64,000 nucleotides of DNA from Paraburkholderia sp. D15 (lineage in GTDB: Bacteria; Pseudomonadota; Gammaproteobacteria; Burkholderiales; Burkholderiaceae), in contig NZ_CP110395.1 of NCBI RefSeq assembly GCF_029910215.1, forward strand, positions 2,232,001 through 2,296,000. The letters run 5' to 3'. Below are positions 34,810 to 43,071 of this stretch, one piece after another. The notes under the pieces were generated by a model. That model did no database searches and was not told the origin of the DNA. It was given only the letters and a program-made list of their open reading frames with translations. The position numbers were made by a program, and so were the translations under genes. Within the stretch, counting starts at the first letter, position 1, and every line of letters starts with the position of its first letter.

Positions 34810-34880
34810 GCGGCCGCGTGCTGGGGCGAGCTCGGTCAAGCCGAATCACACACAACGACAAACCGGACACACACAACACA

Positions 34881-35813
34881 ATGAGAACCGCGTTCTGGGA
34901 ACTGGTGGCCGGCGTAGTCGGCTTTCTGGCGATCGCCTCGGTGACAGGCGGCCTGCTGGCATGGCGCGACGGCGGCCGCAGCACGACCATCGCCAATCTG
35001 AATCAGCGCATTCGCGCATGGTGGGGGATGATCGCGATCATGGCGATCGCGATCGGTCTCGGGCCGGCGGCCACGTACATCGTGTTCGCGTTCGTGTCAT
35101 ATATGGCGTTGCGTGAGTTCATCACGCTGACGCCGACTTCGCCCAGCGATCACACCACGCTGTTCATCTGCTTCTTCATCGCGATTCCGGTGCAGTACCT
35201 GTTGTTGTGGGTGAACTGGTACGGCATGTTCTCGATCTTCGTGCCGGTGCATCTGTTCATCACGCTGTCGCTGGTGTCGGCGCTCACGCAGGATACGCAC
35301 GAATTCCTCAGCCGCAGTTCGAAGATCCATTGGGCGTTGATGGTCTGCGTGTACGGGCTGAGTCACGCGCCCGCGCTGCTGATTCTGGATATTCCCGGCT
35401 ATCAGGGCGAAAACGCGCTGCTGCTGTTCTTCTTCCTGCTGGTGGTGCAGATCAGCGACGTGTTCCAGTACGTGGTCGGCAAGCTGTTCGGCAGACGCAA
35501 GATCGCGCCTAAGTTGAGTCCTTCGAAGACCGTCGAGGGATTTATCGGCGGTGGTCTGCTGGCGACGCTGTCGGGCGCGGCGCTGTATCGCATCACGCCG
35601 TTCAGTTTCGGCGCGGCGTTCCTGATGTCGCTCGCCATCGTGCTCGCGGGGTTCGTCGGCGGGCTGGTGCTGTCGGCGGTCAAGCGCTCGCTCGGCGCGA
35701 AGGACTGGGGGTCGATGATCGCCGGACACGGCGGCGCGCTCGATCGTGTCGATTCGATCTGTTTCGCCGCACCGGTGTTTTTCCACCTGGTGCGGTATCT
35801 GTACGTGAAGTGA
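34881..35813 (+). CDS. ynbB: CDP-diacylglycerol synthase-like phosphatidate cytidylyltransferase (YnbB-like)
   Basis: A 310-residue polytopic enzyme of the CdsA family, which makes CDP-diacylglycerol from phosphatidate and CTP. The C-terminal family signature is intact: S-x-x-KRSLGAKDWGSMIAGHGGALDR-x-D at about residues 270-297, with the conserved KD, HGG and DR-x-D residues. About eight hydrophobic segments precede it. E. coli YnbB is 298 residues. It follows the acyltransferase by 71 bp and faces away from the CDP-alcohol phosphatidyltransferase, so the locus carries its own supply of activated lipid. It is a second, pathway-specific copy rather than the housekeeping cdsA, which normally sits next to dxr/uppS. 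Confidence 0.92.
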   Translation: MRTAFWELVAGVVGFLAIASVTGGLLAWRDGGRSTTIANLNQRIRAWWGMIAIMAIAIGLGPAATYIVFAFVSYMALREFITLTPTSPSDHTTLFICFFIAIPVQYLLLWVNWYGMFSIFVPVHLFITLSLVSALTQDTHEFLSRSSKIHWALMVCVYGLSHAPALLILDIPGYQGENALLLFFFLLVVQISDVFQYVVGKLFGRRKIAPKLSPSKTVEGFIGGGLLATLSGAALYRITPFSFGAAFLMSLAIVLAGFVGGLVLSAVKRSLGAKDWGSMIAGHGGALDRVDSICFAAPVFFHLVRYLYVK

Positions 35814-35858
35814 GTCGGGCGCGGCGAGTGTGCTTCGTTGGCACATCGCCGGCTCGCT

Positions 35859-37649
35859 TCAGCTATTCGAACAACCGCCGCAACTGCTCGAACTGCAGCT
35901 ACTCGAACTACAGCTGCTGCTCGAACTGCAACTGCTGCTGGAGCTGCAACCGCTGTCCGTCCAGCCGCCCGATCCCGAGCCGCCGCCGCTGCTCGCGATG
36001 ATCGCCGGGGCGTCGAGTCCGCGCCGGTACATCTCCCACGCCGTGCCCGATAACGCGCCGACGCCGAGTAGTGCCGTGCGCCACAGCAGCGCATCGGACA
36101 AACCTTCGTCGCCGGCGGCGGCCTGCGCGCGTGCGAGGCTCGCCCGGGTCGCGACGCGTGGCCGGGCGCCCGCGCCGCGCGTGCTTTTCGCGTTGCCGCG
36201 GCTGGTCGCATGCGACGCGCTCGTTGCGCCCTCCGCCGCCATCCGGCCGTCCCCGCTCCATTGCGCCGCGCGACGCTCGTGGCACTCGGCGAGCGCCGTT
36301 TGTCCCGCTGCCGTCGGCCCGCTGCGCCCCAACCCCGGCAGACGACGCATCACGATCACATAGGCCAGCGCGAATACGATCATGCCGATCACCAGCAGCA
36401 TCACCGGCTTGTCGCGGCTCATGCCGACGCACACCTTCGCGAAACCGAGCGCCCCGGCGAACAACGCCAACGCGCGCGCGACCAGCAGCAAGCCACGCAT
36501 GCCGCGTTTTTTCCAGAGCCAGCCGCAGGCGATCAACTCGTCGGTAAACGCGGTGTCCTGCTGCATCATCAGTTCCGTGCGGAACGACGCGTACGCGGCC
36601 GTGCCGTTCTTTTTCCCATTCAGCCATTGCCATTGCGTCGCGTAACGGCCGGCCTTCGCGGCATCCACCGCGGTGACCGTCGGCGCGCGGGTGGGATACG
36701 GCGAGAACTTGACGGCGCCCGCATCGATCAGCGAGAGCGTCGCGACGCGCGCCATGCGTTGCGCGCCGCCGCTGAGGTAGGCGGCTTCGTCGGGCGTCAT
36801 CGTGTGGAACGCGGCGGGTGCGCCGTGCGCGCCCCACGTGCGGCGACGATGTTCGATCCGGTGCGCGCAGTAGATCAGCAGCAGCACGCCGAAGCACAGC
36901 GCGAGATAGAACTGTAGAAAGTCCCGGCCCGCGTAGTTCAGCACGTCGAGATCGATGTGCGCAATGTGCGTGACGTCGCCCGCGTACGCATACGTCGCAA
37001 CTGCCGCCGTCAACCACGCAAGCCCACCGAACGGAACGCGGCGCGCACGTAGCACAGGCGAGCGGCCGGCCGCGAGCCATGCGCGCCAGCGTTCGAGATG
37101 CGTCACCGGCGCTGCCGCCTGATGTGGTAACGCGGCGTGCCTGTCGTCGGCCTGAGTGGTTTCGACTGCGCATGGACGCGGCCACACCGACGCCGGCGCT
37201 TCTTCGCCGAACAGACGCCGGTAGTCGTCGAGCGTCTGATGGTAGGCGCGCAGATAGAGCGCGTCCTCGCCCGGCGCGCCGTTGCCCGGCGTGTGATGCA
37301 GCGGCGTCAGCAGCACCCGCGCGCAGAACACGTCCCAGTACTCGCGCGTGTATTCGAGGTGCAGATGCCATGCGGCATCCACGGCTTTCGATGGGGTCGC
37401 GACGTGTCCCGTCGATACCGCGAGAAACGTGAAGCGCTTGTATTGCGCGATCACCTCGGCGGTGTGCTCGCGCGACCAGCCTTCGCGCTGCGCAAGGCGC
37501 ACGCTGTACGGCAGCGCGACGTCCGGCGCGTCGAGCGAATAGGCGTCGAGGCGGCGCATCAGCGCCTGCTGGTCCGCGCTCATCGGCGAGGTCCACGAGT
37601 TTGCCGGGTCGGGCGACGTTGCAGCACGCGAATGCGATGGAAGATTCAT
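35859..37649 (-). CDS. TIGR04222-like membrane protein with Cys/Ser repeat tail
   Basis: A 596-residue protein resembling the poorly characterised TIGR04222 domain family. The N-terminal ~190 residues form a soluble domain rich in His and Trp (VDAAWHLHLEYTREYWDVFC, then HHTPGNGAPGE). This is followed by two hydrophobic segments (about 215-232, 248-268). A middle soluble domain has the TPDEAAYLSGG segment typical of this family, and a further pair of hydrophobic segments follows. The C-terminus is a Gly/Ser run and then Cys spaced by four to five Ser. The start at 37649 was preferred over the longer frame because the extension crosses the divergent promoter region. The tail resembles those thought to be surface-exposed in TIGR04222 proteins. 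Function unknown. Confidence 0.82.
   Translation of the reverse strand: MNLPSHSRAATSPDPANSWTSPMSADQQALMRRLDAYSLDAPDVALPYSVRLAQREGWSREHTAEVIAQYKRFTFLAVSTGHVATPSKAVDAAWHLHLEYTREYWDVFCARVLLTPLHHTPGNGAPGEDALYLRAYHQTLDDYRRLFGEEAPASVWPRPCAVETTQADDRHAALPHQAAAPVTHLERWRAWLAAGRSPVLRARRVPFGGLAWLTAAVATYAYAGDVTHIAHIDLDVLNYAGRDFLQFYLALCFGVLLLIYCAHRIEHRRRTWGAHGAPAAFHTMTPDEAAYLSGGAQRMARVATLSLIDAGAVKFSPYPTRAPTVTAVDAAKAGRYATQWQWLNGKKNGTAAYASFRTELMMQQDTAFTDELIACGWLWKKRGMRGLLLVARALALFAGALGFAKVCVGMSRDKPVMLLVIGMIVFALAYVIVMRRLPGLGRSGPTAAGQTALAECHERRAAQWSGDGRMAAEGATSASHATSRGNAKSTRGAGARPRVATRASLARAQAAAGDEGLSDALLWRTALLGVGALSGTAWEMYRRGLDAPAIIASSGGGSGSGGWTDSGCSSSSSCSSSSSCSSSSCSSSSCGGCSNS
35862..35955 (-). repeat. In-frame codon repeat encoding the C(S4-5) tail
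   Basis: The DNA alternates CTGC/CTCGAACTGC-like blocks and encodes Cys residues spaced by 5, 5, 4, 4 and 2 positions, mostly filled by Ser. It is coding sequence, not an intergenic repeat, but could expand or contract in steps of 15 or 18 bases without a frameshift. Confidence 0.8.
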
Positions 37650-37807
37650 GGTTCGCTCAGTTTTCTCGGGCCTTCGCTGAAATGGTTTTATTCGTCGCGC
37701 TCGATGCATCATGCCGCGACGCAAAGAATACCGAAACGGACTTGCATCGCCAATACAAATCCGGAGAATGGCGCGTTCGGCACAGAATATAAATAATTTC
37801 AACGCAA

Positions 37808-38821
37808 ATGAAAATCCGCCCCCTGCTCGCATCTGTCGTATTCGCCGCCAGTATTTCCGCTTTCGCTAATGACGGCATTGGCGGCGTCGATACCGGCAAT
37901 ATCACGCTCGGCCATACCGACAAGGTCGCGATGGCGAAAGAAGTACTGGATATTGCGCCCGACAGGATTTCGGTCGATTACGAGTTTCTCAACGAAAGCG
38001 CGAACGACGTCCACGAAAGTCTGATATTCCCCTTGCCGCCGTATGGCGCGGATGCGAGTCAGGAACCTGGTTATTGGGGGCAGCCGCACGGTTTCCGGAT
38101 TCTCGTCGACGGTGAATCGAAAAGTTTTTCGACGCATGTGAGCGCGCGATTCAAGGGCAAGGACATTACCGCGCAACTGCACGCGCTCGGTTTGACCGAC
38201 CGGCAGATCGCGCTCCTGCCCGGCGAGGGCGCGCCGTTCGACGTGACGGCCAAACCGTTCACGCCCGCGCAGATGAACGCGATGCGCCAGCGCGGCTGGC
38301 TCGAAGCGGGCGCGCAAAGCGATTCGATTCCGGCCTGGGAAGTGTCGGTCGCGTATGTCTGGTATCTGACTTTTCCGGCGGGCAAGGTGGTGCGCGTGCA
38401 TCACGAATACCGGCCGTTTCCGACCGTGGGTATTCCGACCATCGACATGCACCCGTCCGAATTGCGCGAACAGGCCTGCGCGGATAACGCGTTTCTGAGC
38501 GACTGGAAAAAGGTATCGCAGCCCACCGCGGACGATGCGCGGCAGACCAATGGCCTGTTCGTCGGCTATATCCTGAAGACAGCCAATACGTGGAAGGACG
38601 GCAGTCGCGATTTCACGTTACGGTTGCATCGGCCCACGCCGGCAGGTCTGATTTCGACGTGTTTCGAGGGCAAAGGGCAATACACCGATCCGCTGACGCT
38701 GAGCTGGCATTTGAACGATTTTCATCCGCGCCGCGATCTGTCGATTTACTTCGGCAATATTCCGGAGCAGGACAGCGATAAAAGCGAAAAGCGGGTGCCG
38801 CCGGTTTTGCCGGGCGAGTGA
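37808..38821 (+). CDS. DUF4424-domain secreted protein
   Basis: A 337-residue protein with a signal peptide (cleavage after AFA at about residue 20, mature start NDGIG). The mature part matches the DUF4424 pattern: VDTGNITLGHTDKVAMAKEVLDI near the start, then VDYEFLNESANDVHESLIFPLPPYGA. A later VSVAYVWYLTFPAGKVVRVHHEYRP segment is typical of the family. DUF4424 proteins are predicted to be periplasmic and have no established function. It is divergent from the TIGR04222-like gene across 158 bp and may share its promoter region, so the two could be functionally linked. Confidence 0.88.
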   Translation: MKIRPLLASVVFAASISAFANDGIGGVDTGNITLGHTDKVAMAKEVLDIAPDRISVDYEFLNESANDVHESLIFPLPPYGADASQEPGYWGQPHGFRILVDGESKSFSTHVSARFKGKDITAQLHALGLTDRQIALLPGEGAPFDVTAKPFTPAQMNAMRQRGWLEAGAQSDSIPAWEVSVAYVWYLTFPAGKVVRVHHEYRPFPTVGIPTIDMHPSELREQACADNAFLSDWKKVSQPTADDARQTNGLFVGYILKTANTWKDGSRDFTLRLHRPTPAGLISTCFEGKGQYTDPLTLSWHLNDFHPRRDLSIYFGNIPEQDSDKSEKRVPPVLPGE

Positions 38822-38912
38822 ATCGGATTAGCGCTCGCCGGCTGATCGACTCCGCCGCCGCGACGCGTTTCAGCATGAAACGCGTGAGACGCATATCAAT
38901 GCGCCCGTTACC

Positions 38913-39296
38913 TCAGAACTTCGGATGGCACTCGAAATTGACCGACGACCCATGCTCGGTCAGCATCTGCACGCCGCTGACCGTTTCCGTCGTCACGCTG
39001 GCCTGCATGCCGCGCTGCTCGCAATAGTCGCGCGCTTCGCTCATCGCCTGGGTATGGGCACGCGCCCACGCCATCCGGCCGCCGGTCGCGCTGGCCGCGA
39101 TGGTGTAGGTGCCGGGCTTGTCGGTGGCGACCACATCGCTCGACGTCGCGCAGCCCACGAGGCTCGCGCATGCCAGCGTCGCGGCCAGCAGCACGCGCCA
39201 GCGCTGCTGGAAAGAAGCAGCGGAAGAAGCAAAAGCGGCGCGCGGCACGCGCGCCGTCCGTCGTGTTAATTCGCGCTCCGGGATCCTGTCGAACAT
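38913..39296 (-). CDS. Small lipoprotein of unknown function
   Basis: A 127-residue predicted lipoprotein with lipobox ASLVGC followed by ATSSDVV, and a mature domain of about 80 residues (KPGTYTIAASATGGRMAWAR, then ARDYCEQRGMQASVTTETVSG). This mature part resembles small DUF-type lipoproteins that follow a YecR/YgdI-like outline in Burkholderia. The N-terminal part before the hydrophobic core is unusually long (about 40 residues), so the true start may be an internal GTG. The ATG at 39326 would make it longer still. It is convergent with the DUF4424 gene and divergent from the GH15 gene. Confidence 0.75.
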   Translation of the reverse strand: MFDRIPERELTRRTARVPRAAFASSAASFQQRWRVLLAATLACASLVGCATSSDVVATDKPGTYTIAASATGGRMAWARAHTQAMSEARDYCEQRGMQASVTTETVSGVQMLTEHGSSVNFECHPKF

Positions 39297-39526
39297 GATT
39301 GATCTGCACTTTTCGGGCTGTTTCATCGAGGGTGAAATTATCCGCAATCGCACGCCGGAGATCAGCCTCGCTGCCTGAAAACACTGTTGCCAAGGGCTTA
39401 ACAATGTGACCGGATGTAAGCCTGGCGCGCTCGCGCGACCGGCGCGCCGCGACCGTAAGCCAATCGACACCCCGGGGCACGCGGTTTGCTGAATGTCCGC
39501 ATTGTGTCTGCCCGCCGCGTGCCCCG

Positions 39527-41491
39527 ATGGCCGAACCGCGTCCCACCTCCCTGTCCTCACGCCCCACCCTGCCCGCCGATGCTCGCGGCATGATCGGCAA
39601 CATGGCGACCACCGCGCTGGTGTCGCTACGCGGTGCGATCGATTTCATGTGCTTCCCGCGCATCGATTCGCCGACGATTTTCGCCGCGCTGCTCGAACCC
39701 GAACAGGGCGGCGCATTCTCGATCGAACCCGCGCACGAAATGGCCGATGATGCGGCCGACGGCGCGGCCCACGTCAACGTCAACGTCAAGCAGATGTACC
39801 TGCCGGACACCAACGTGCTGCTCACCCGCTTCATGACGCGGGACGGCGTGTGTGAACTGCTCGACTTCATGCCCGTGGCCGACGATCACACCGGCGGCGA
39901 AGTCACCGCCTCGGCCGATCCCCACCGCGACGCGACGTTGCCGAACTGCGTGATCCGCGTGGTGCGGCTCGTGCACGGCCGCATGACGCTGCGCCTGCAT
40001 TGCGCTCCGCGCTTCGATTACGGTCGCGTGGCGCCGAAGCTCAAGCGCGCTGGGGAAAACGCGGTGGAATTTCACCCGCAAACCGGCACCAAGGCGAACA
40101 CCGAAGCAAACACCAACGCGGGCGCGCCGCCAGGCACGCCGACCTTGCGATTGAGCGGCACGCTGCCGCTTTCCATCGACCCGCACGCCGCGCACGCCGA
40201 GTTCGAACTGCACGACGGCGAGTCCGCCGCCTTCGTGTTCGGCGACGCCGATGCATTGCGCGAGAACGCATTCGATTGCGACACCGTGCTGCGCGACACG
40301 ATCCGCTACTGGCAGCACTGGTCCGCGCAATCCACCTATCGCGGCCGCTATCGCGAAGTGGTGATGCGTTCGGCGTTGACGCTGAAACTGCTGAGCTCGC
40401 GCGAATACGGCGCGATCGTCGCCGCGCCGACCTTCGGACTCGCCGAGGCGCAGGATGGCTCGCGCCGCTGGGACTATCGCTTCACGTGGATCCGCGACGC
40501 CGCGTTCTCCGTGTACGCGCTGCTGCGCCTTGGCTACACCGGCGAGGCGCGGCACTTCATGAAATGGATCGCCGAGCGCAACCGCGACTGCGAGTCGGAC
40601 GGTTCGCTGAGCGTGATGTACACCGTCGACGGCGAAATGCCGCCGGTCGAAGCCGAGGCCGCCGCACTCGCCGACGGGTCCACCGGCGCGCCGCTCACCG
40701 GCAACGCCGCGCGCGACCAGACCCAGCTCGACGTGTACGGCGCGCTGCTCGACGCGGTCTATCTGTACAACAAATACGGCGCGGCGATTTCCTATCAAGG
40801 CTGGCGTCATGTCACGCGCACCGTCGATTACGTGGTCGAGCACTGGCGCGAAGCGGATCACGGCATCTGGGAATTCCGCAACGGCCAGCGGCCCTTGCTG
40901 CATTCGCGTCTGATGTGCTGGGTCACGCTGGACCGTGCGCTGCGTCTCGCGGAAAAGCGCTCGCTGCCCGCGCCGCTCAAGCGCTGGTTCGACACCCGCG
41001 ACGCGATTCATCGCGACATCCACGACAACTTCTGGAACGACGAACTCGACGCGTTCGTGCAGACGCCCGGTTCCGCGACGCTCGACGCGTCCGCGTTGAT
41101 GATGCCGCTGGTGCGCTTCATCGGCCCGGCCGATCCGCGCTGGATCGGCACGCTCGACGCGATCGGCAACGAGCTGAAGGTCGATCCGCTGATTTTCCGC
41201 TATACGCGCGGCGCGACGCTCGACGGTCTGCCCGGCATCGAGGGCGGTTTCAGCGCCTGTTCGTTCTGGTATGCGGAGGCGCTGGCGCGCGCCGGACGGG
41301 TCGACGAAGGCCGGCTCGTGTTCGAGAAGATGCTGGCGTACGCGAATCACGTCGGTCTGTTCTCCGAGGAAGTCGCGACCAGCGGCGAGGCGCTCGGCAA
41401 TTTCCCGCAGGCGCTGACGCACCTCGCGTTGATCAGCGCCGCGTATCAGCTCGACCGCAATCTGGACAAGGTGCATGTGCCGTGGACCTGA
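39527..41491 (+). CDS. Glycoside hydrolase family 15 protein (glucoamylase/trehalase-like)
   Basis: A 654-residue GH15 enzyme. The N-terminal beta-sandwich domain contains TTALVSLRGAIDFMCFPRID, the typical trehalase-like N-domain. The (alpha/alpha)6 barrel has RRWDYRFTWIRDAAFSVYAL (about 313-332), the substrate-cleft block RLGYTGEARHFMKWI, and the C-terminal catalytic block GLFSEEVATSGEALGNFPQA (about 610-630), where the second catalytic Glu is expected. No signal peptide is seen, so it acts in the cytoplasm on trehalose, maltooligosaccharides or glycogen-like material. It stands alone. A low-complexity Ala/Thr/Asn insertion at about 188-200 lies between domains. Confidence 0.92.
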   Translation: MAEPRPTSLSSRPTLPADARGMIGNMATTALVSLRGAIDFMCFPRIDSPTIFAALLEPEQGGAFSIEPAHEMADDAADGAAHVNVNVKQMYLPDTNVLLTRFMTRDGVCELLDFMPVADDHTGGEVTASADPHRDATLPNCVIRVVRLVHGRMTLRLHCAPRFDYGRVAPKLKRAGENAVEFHPQTGTKANTEANTNAGAPPGTPTLRLSGTLPLSIDPHAAHAEFELHDGESAAFVFGDADALRENAFDCDTVLRDTIRYWQHWSAQSTYRGRYREVVMRSALTLKLLSSREYGAIVAAPTFGLAEAQDGSRRWDYRFTWIRDAAFSVYALLRLGYTGEARHFMKWIAERNRDCESDGSLSVMYTVDGEMPPVEAEAAALADGSTGAPLTGNAARDQTQLDVYGALLDAVYLYNKYGAAISYQGWRHVTRTVDYVVEHWREADHGIWEFRNGQRPLLHSRLMCWVTLDRALRLAEKRSLPAPLKRWFDTRDAIHRDIHDNFWNDELDAFVQTPGSATLDASALMMPLVRFIGPADPRWIGTLDAIGNELKVDPLIFRYTRGATLDGLPGIEGGFSACSFWYAEALARAGRVDEGRLVFEKMLAYANHVGLFSEEVATSGEALGNFPQALTHLALISAAYQLDRNLDKVHVPWT

Positions 41492-41632
41492 GCACGCGGC
41501 GCGCGTCAGATCGTCACCGCCGTCCCTACCGCAATCGCGGATCAGCGACTAGTCTGTAACGACATCAGTGGAACGGGCCGGCAGCAGGCCATGCTGCGAG
41601 GCACCAACCGGCGCCGCCGGAGGAGACAGACC

Positions 41633-42985
41633 ATGGATATCGAAGCACGCACCATGAAAAGCGTGACGGTTCGGCTCGTGCCGTTCCTGATGCTCTGCTA
41701 TTTCGTCGCGTACCTGGACCGCGTCAACGTCGGCTTTGCCGCGCTGCAGATGAACAAGGCGCTCGGTTTTTCCGCAAGCGCGTTCGGCTTCGGCGCGGGG
41801 ATCTTCTTCATCGCGTACTTCTTTTTCGAAGTGCCGTCGAATCTGTTGCTGGAGAAGTTCGGCGCGCGCCGCTGGATCGCGCGGATCATGTTCACGTGGG
41901 GGATTCTGGCGGGCGCGATGGCGTTCATTCCGAATCTCGCGCACTTCACCGGACTGTCGGCCGCGCACGTGTTCTACGGGCTGCGCATTCTGCTCGGCGT
42001 GGCCGAGGCGGGCTTCTTCCCCGGCATCATCTTTCTGCTGACCTTGTGGTTTCCGGCGGCCTACCGGGGCCGTGTGGTCGGCTACTTCATGGCGGCGATT
42101 CCGCTGTCCACGGTGATCGGCGGGCCGATCTCCGGCGCGCTGCTGTCGCTCGACGGCCGCGGCGGCCTGGCGGGCTGGCAGTGGCTCTATCTGATCGAGG
42201 CGCTGCCCGCGCTGCTGCTGTCGGTCGCCGTGCTGTTCTATCTGACCGACAAGCCCGCCGACGCTGCCTGGCTTCCCGCCGACGAACGCGACTGGCTGAT
42301 GGCGCGGCAGCAGCAGGAGCGCGCGCACCGCGAGGCGGTGCGTCACTTCAGCGTCAGGCAGGCGTTGTTCAATCCGCGCGTGCTGGCCGTCGCGCTGATC
42401 TACTTCGGTGCGAATGCAACCAATTACGGATTGAGCTTTTTCCTGCCGCAGATCGTCAAGGCGTTCGGGCTGACCAATCTGCAGACCGGTTTCGTCACCT
42501 CGCTGCCGTATGTGGTCGGCGTGATCAGCATGGTGTTCTGGGGACGGCATTCGGACCGCAAGCTCGAACGCAAGCGTCATGTGGCGATCGCGCTGCTGGT
42601 CGCGGCGGGCGGCATCGCGGCGGCGGCCGGGCTCGACAATCCGGTGCAGAAGATGATCGCGCTGTCGATCGCCGGGTTCGGCATCTTCGGCTGCCTGCCG
42701 GTGATCTGGACGCTGCCCGCGTCGTTCCTGTCGGGCGCGGCGGCCGCCGGCGGGATTGCGGCGATCAACTCGCTGGGGAATCTGGCGGGCTTTTTCGGGC
42801 CGTACGCGATGGGCTGGATCAAGGACAGCACCGGCGGCTTCGGCGCCGGGTTGCTGTGTCTGTCGGGCGCCGGGCTGGTCGGCGTCGCCGCGGTGCTGCT
42901 GTTGCATCACGATGCGTCGCTGGAGGCGGCGTCGGGACGCGCGGGGCCGGGCGCGGCGGGCGAGCCGGAGGTGGTGCGGCCTTAG
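41633..42985 (+). CDS. MFS transporter, ACS (anion:cation symporter) type
   Basis: A 450-residue, twelve-segment major facilitator of the ACS family, which imports carboxylates such as tartrate, phthalate or sugar acids. The start at 41633 follows GGAGGAGACAGACC, a strong ribosome-binding site. Family motifs are CYFVAYLDRVNVGFAALQMN in segment 1 and RILLGVAEAGFFPGIIF in segments 4-5. The loop after segment 8 has WGRHSDRKLERKRH. No metabolic gene is directly attached, so the substrate is open. It is convergent with the penicillin-binding protein gene. Confidence 0.9.
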   Translation: MDIEARTMKSVTVRLVPFLMLCYFVAYLDRVNVGFAALQMNKALGFSASAFGFGAGIFFIAYFFFEVPSNLLLEKFGARRWIARIMFTWGILAGAMAFIPNLAHFTGLSAAHVFYGLRILLGVAEAGFFPGIIFLLTLWFPAAYRGRVVGYFMAAIPLSTVIGGPISGALLSLDGRGGLAGWQWLYLIEALPALLLSVAVLFYLTDKPADAAWLPADERDWLMARQQQERAHREAVRHFSVRQALFNPRVLAVALIYFGANATNYGLSFFLPQIVKAFGLTNLQTGFVTSLPYVVGVISMVFWGRHSDRKLERKRHVAIALLVAAGGIAAAAGLDNPVQKMIALSIAGFGIFGCLPVIWTLPASFLSGAAAAGGIAAINSLGNLAGFFGPYAMGWIKDSTGGFGAGLLCLSGAGLVGVAAVLLLHHDASLEAASGRAGPGAAGEPEVVRP

Positions 42986-43033
42986 GGGGGCGGCCTTAGG
43001 GGTGCAACGAAGAAACGCTGCGCTGTGGCGGCA

Positions 43034-43062
43034 GTCCGGTCAGCATGTCGTGCTAACCGGAC
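43034..43062. terminator. Inverted repeat between convergent MFS and PBP genes
   Basis: GTCCGGT-C-AGCA (43034-43045) pairs with TGCT-A-ACCGGAC (43051-43062) around TGTCG, an 11-bp stem with one mismatch. It lies in the 86-bp gap between two convergent genes. There is no T-run, so termination is likely only in part or Rho-assisted. Confidence 0.5.
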
Positions 43063-43071
43063 CTCGCGTTG

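Noticed and set aside
35862..35955. Short regularly spaced repeats that could suggest a small CRISPR or VNTR
   Set aside because: They are in frame within a gene, encode the Cys/Ser tail, have no unique spacers of constant length, and no cas genes are near.
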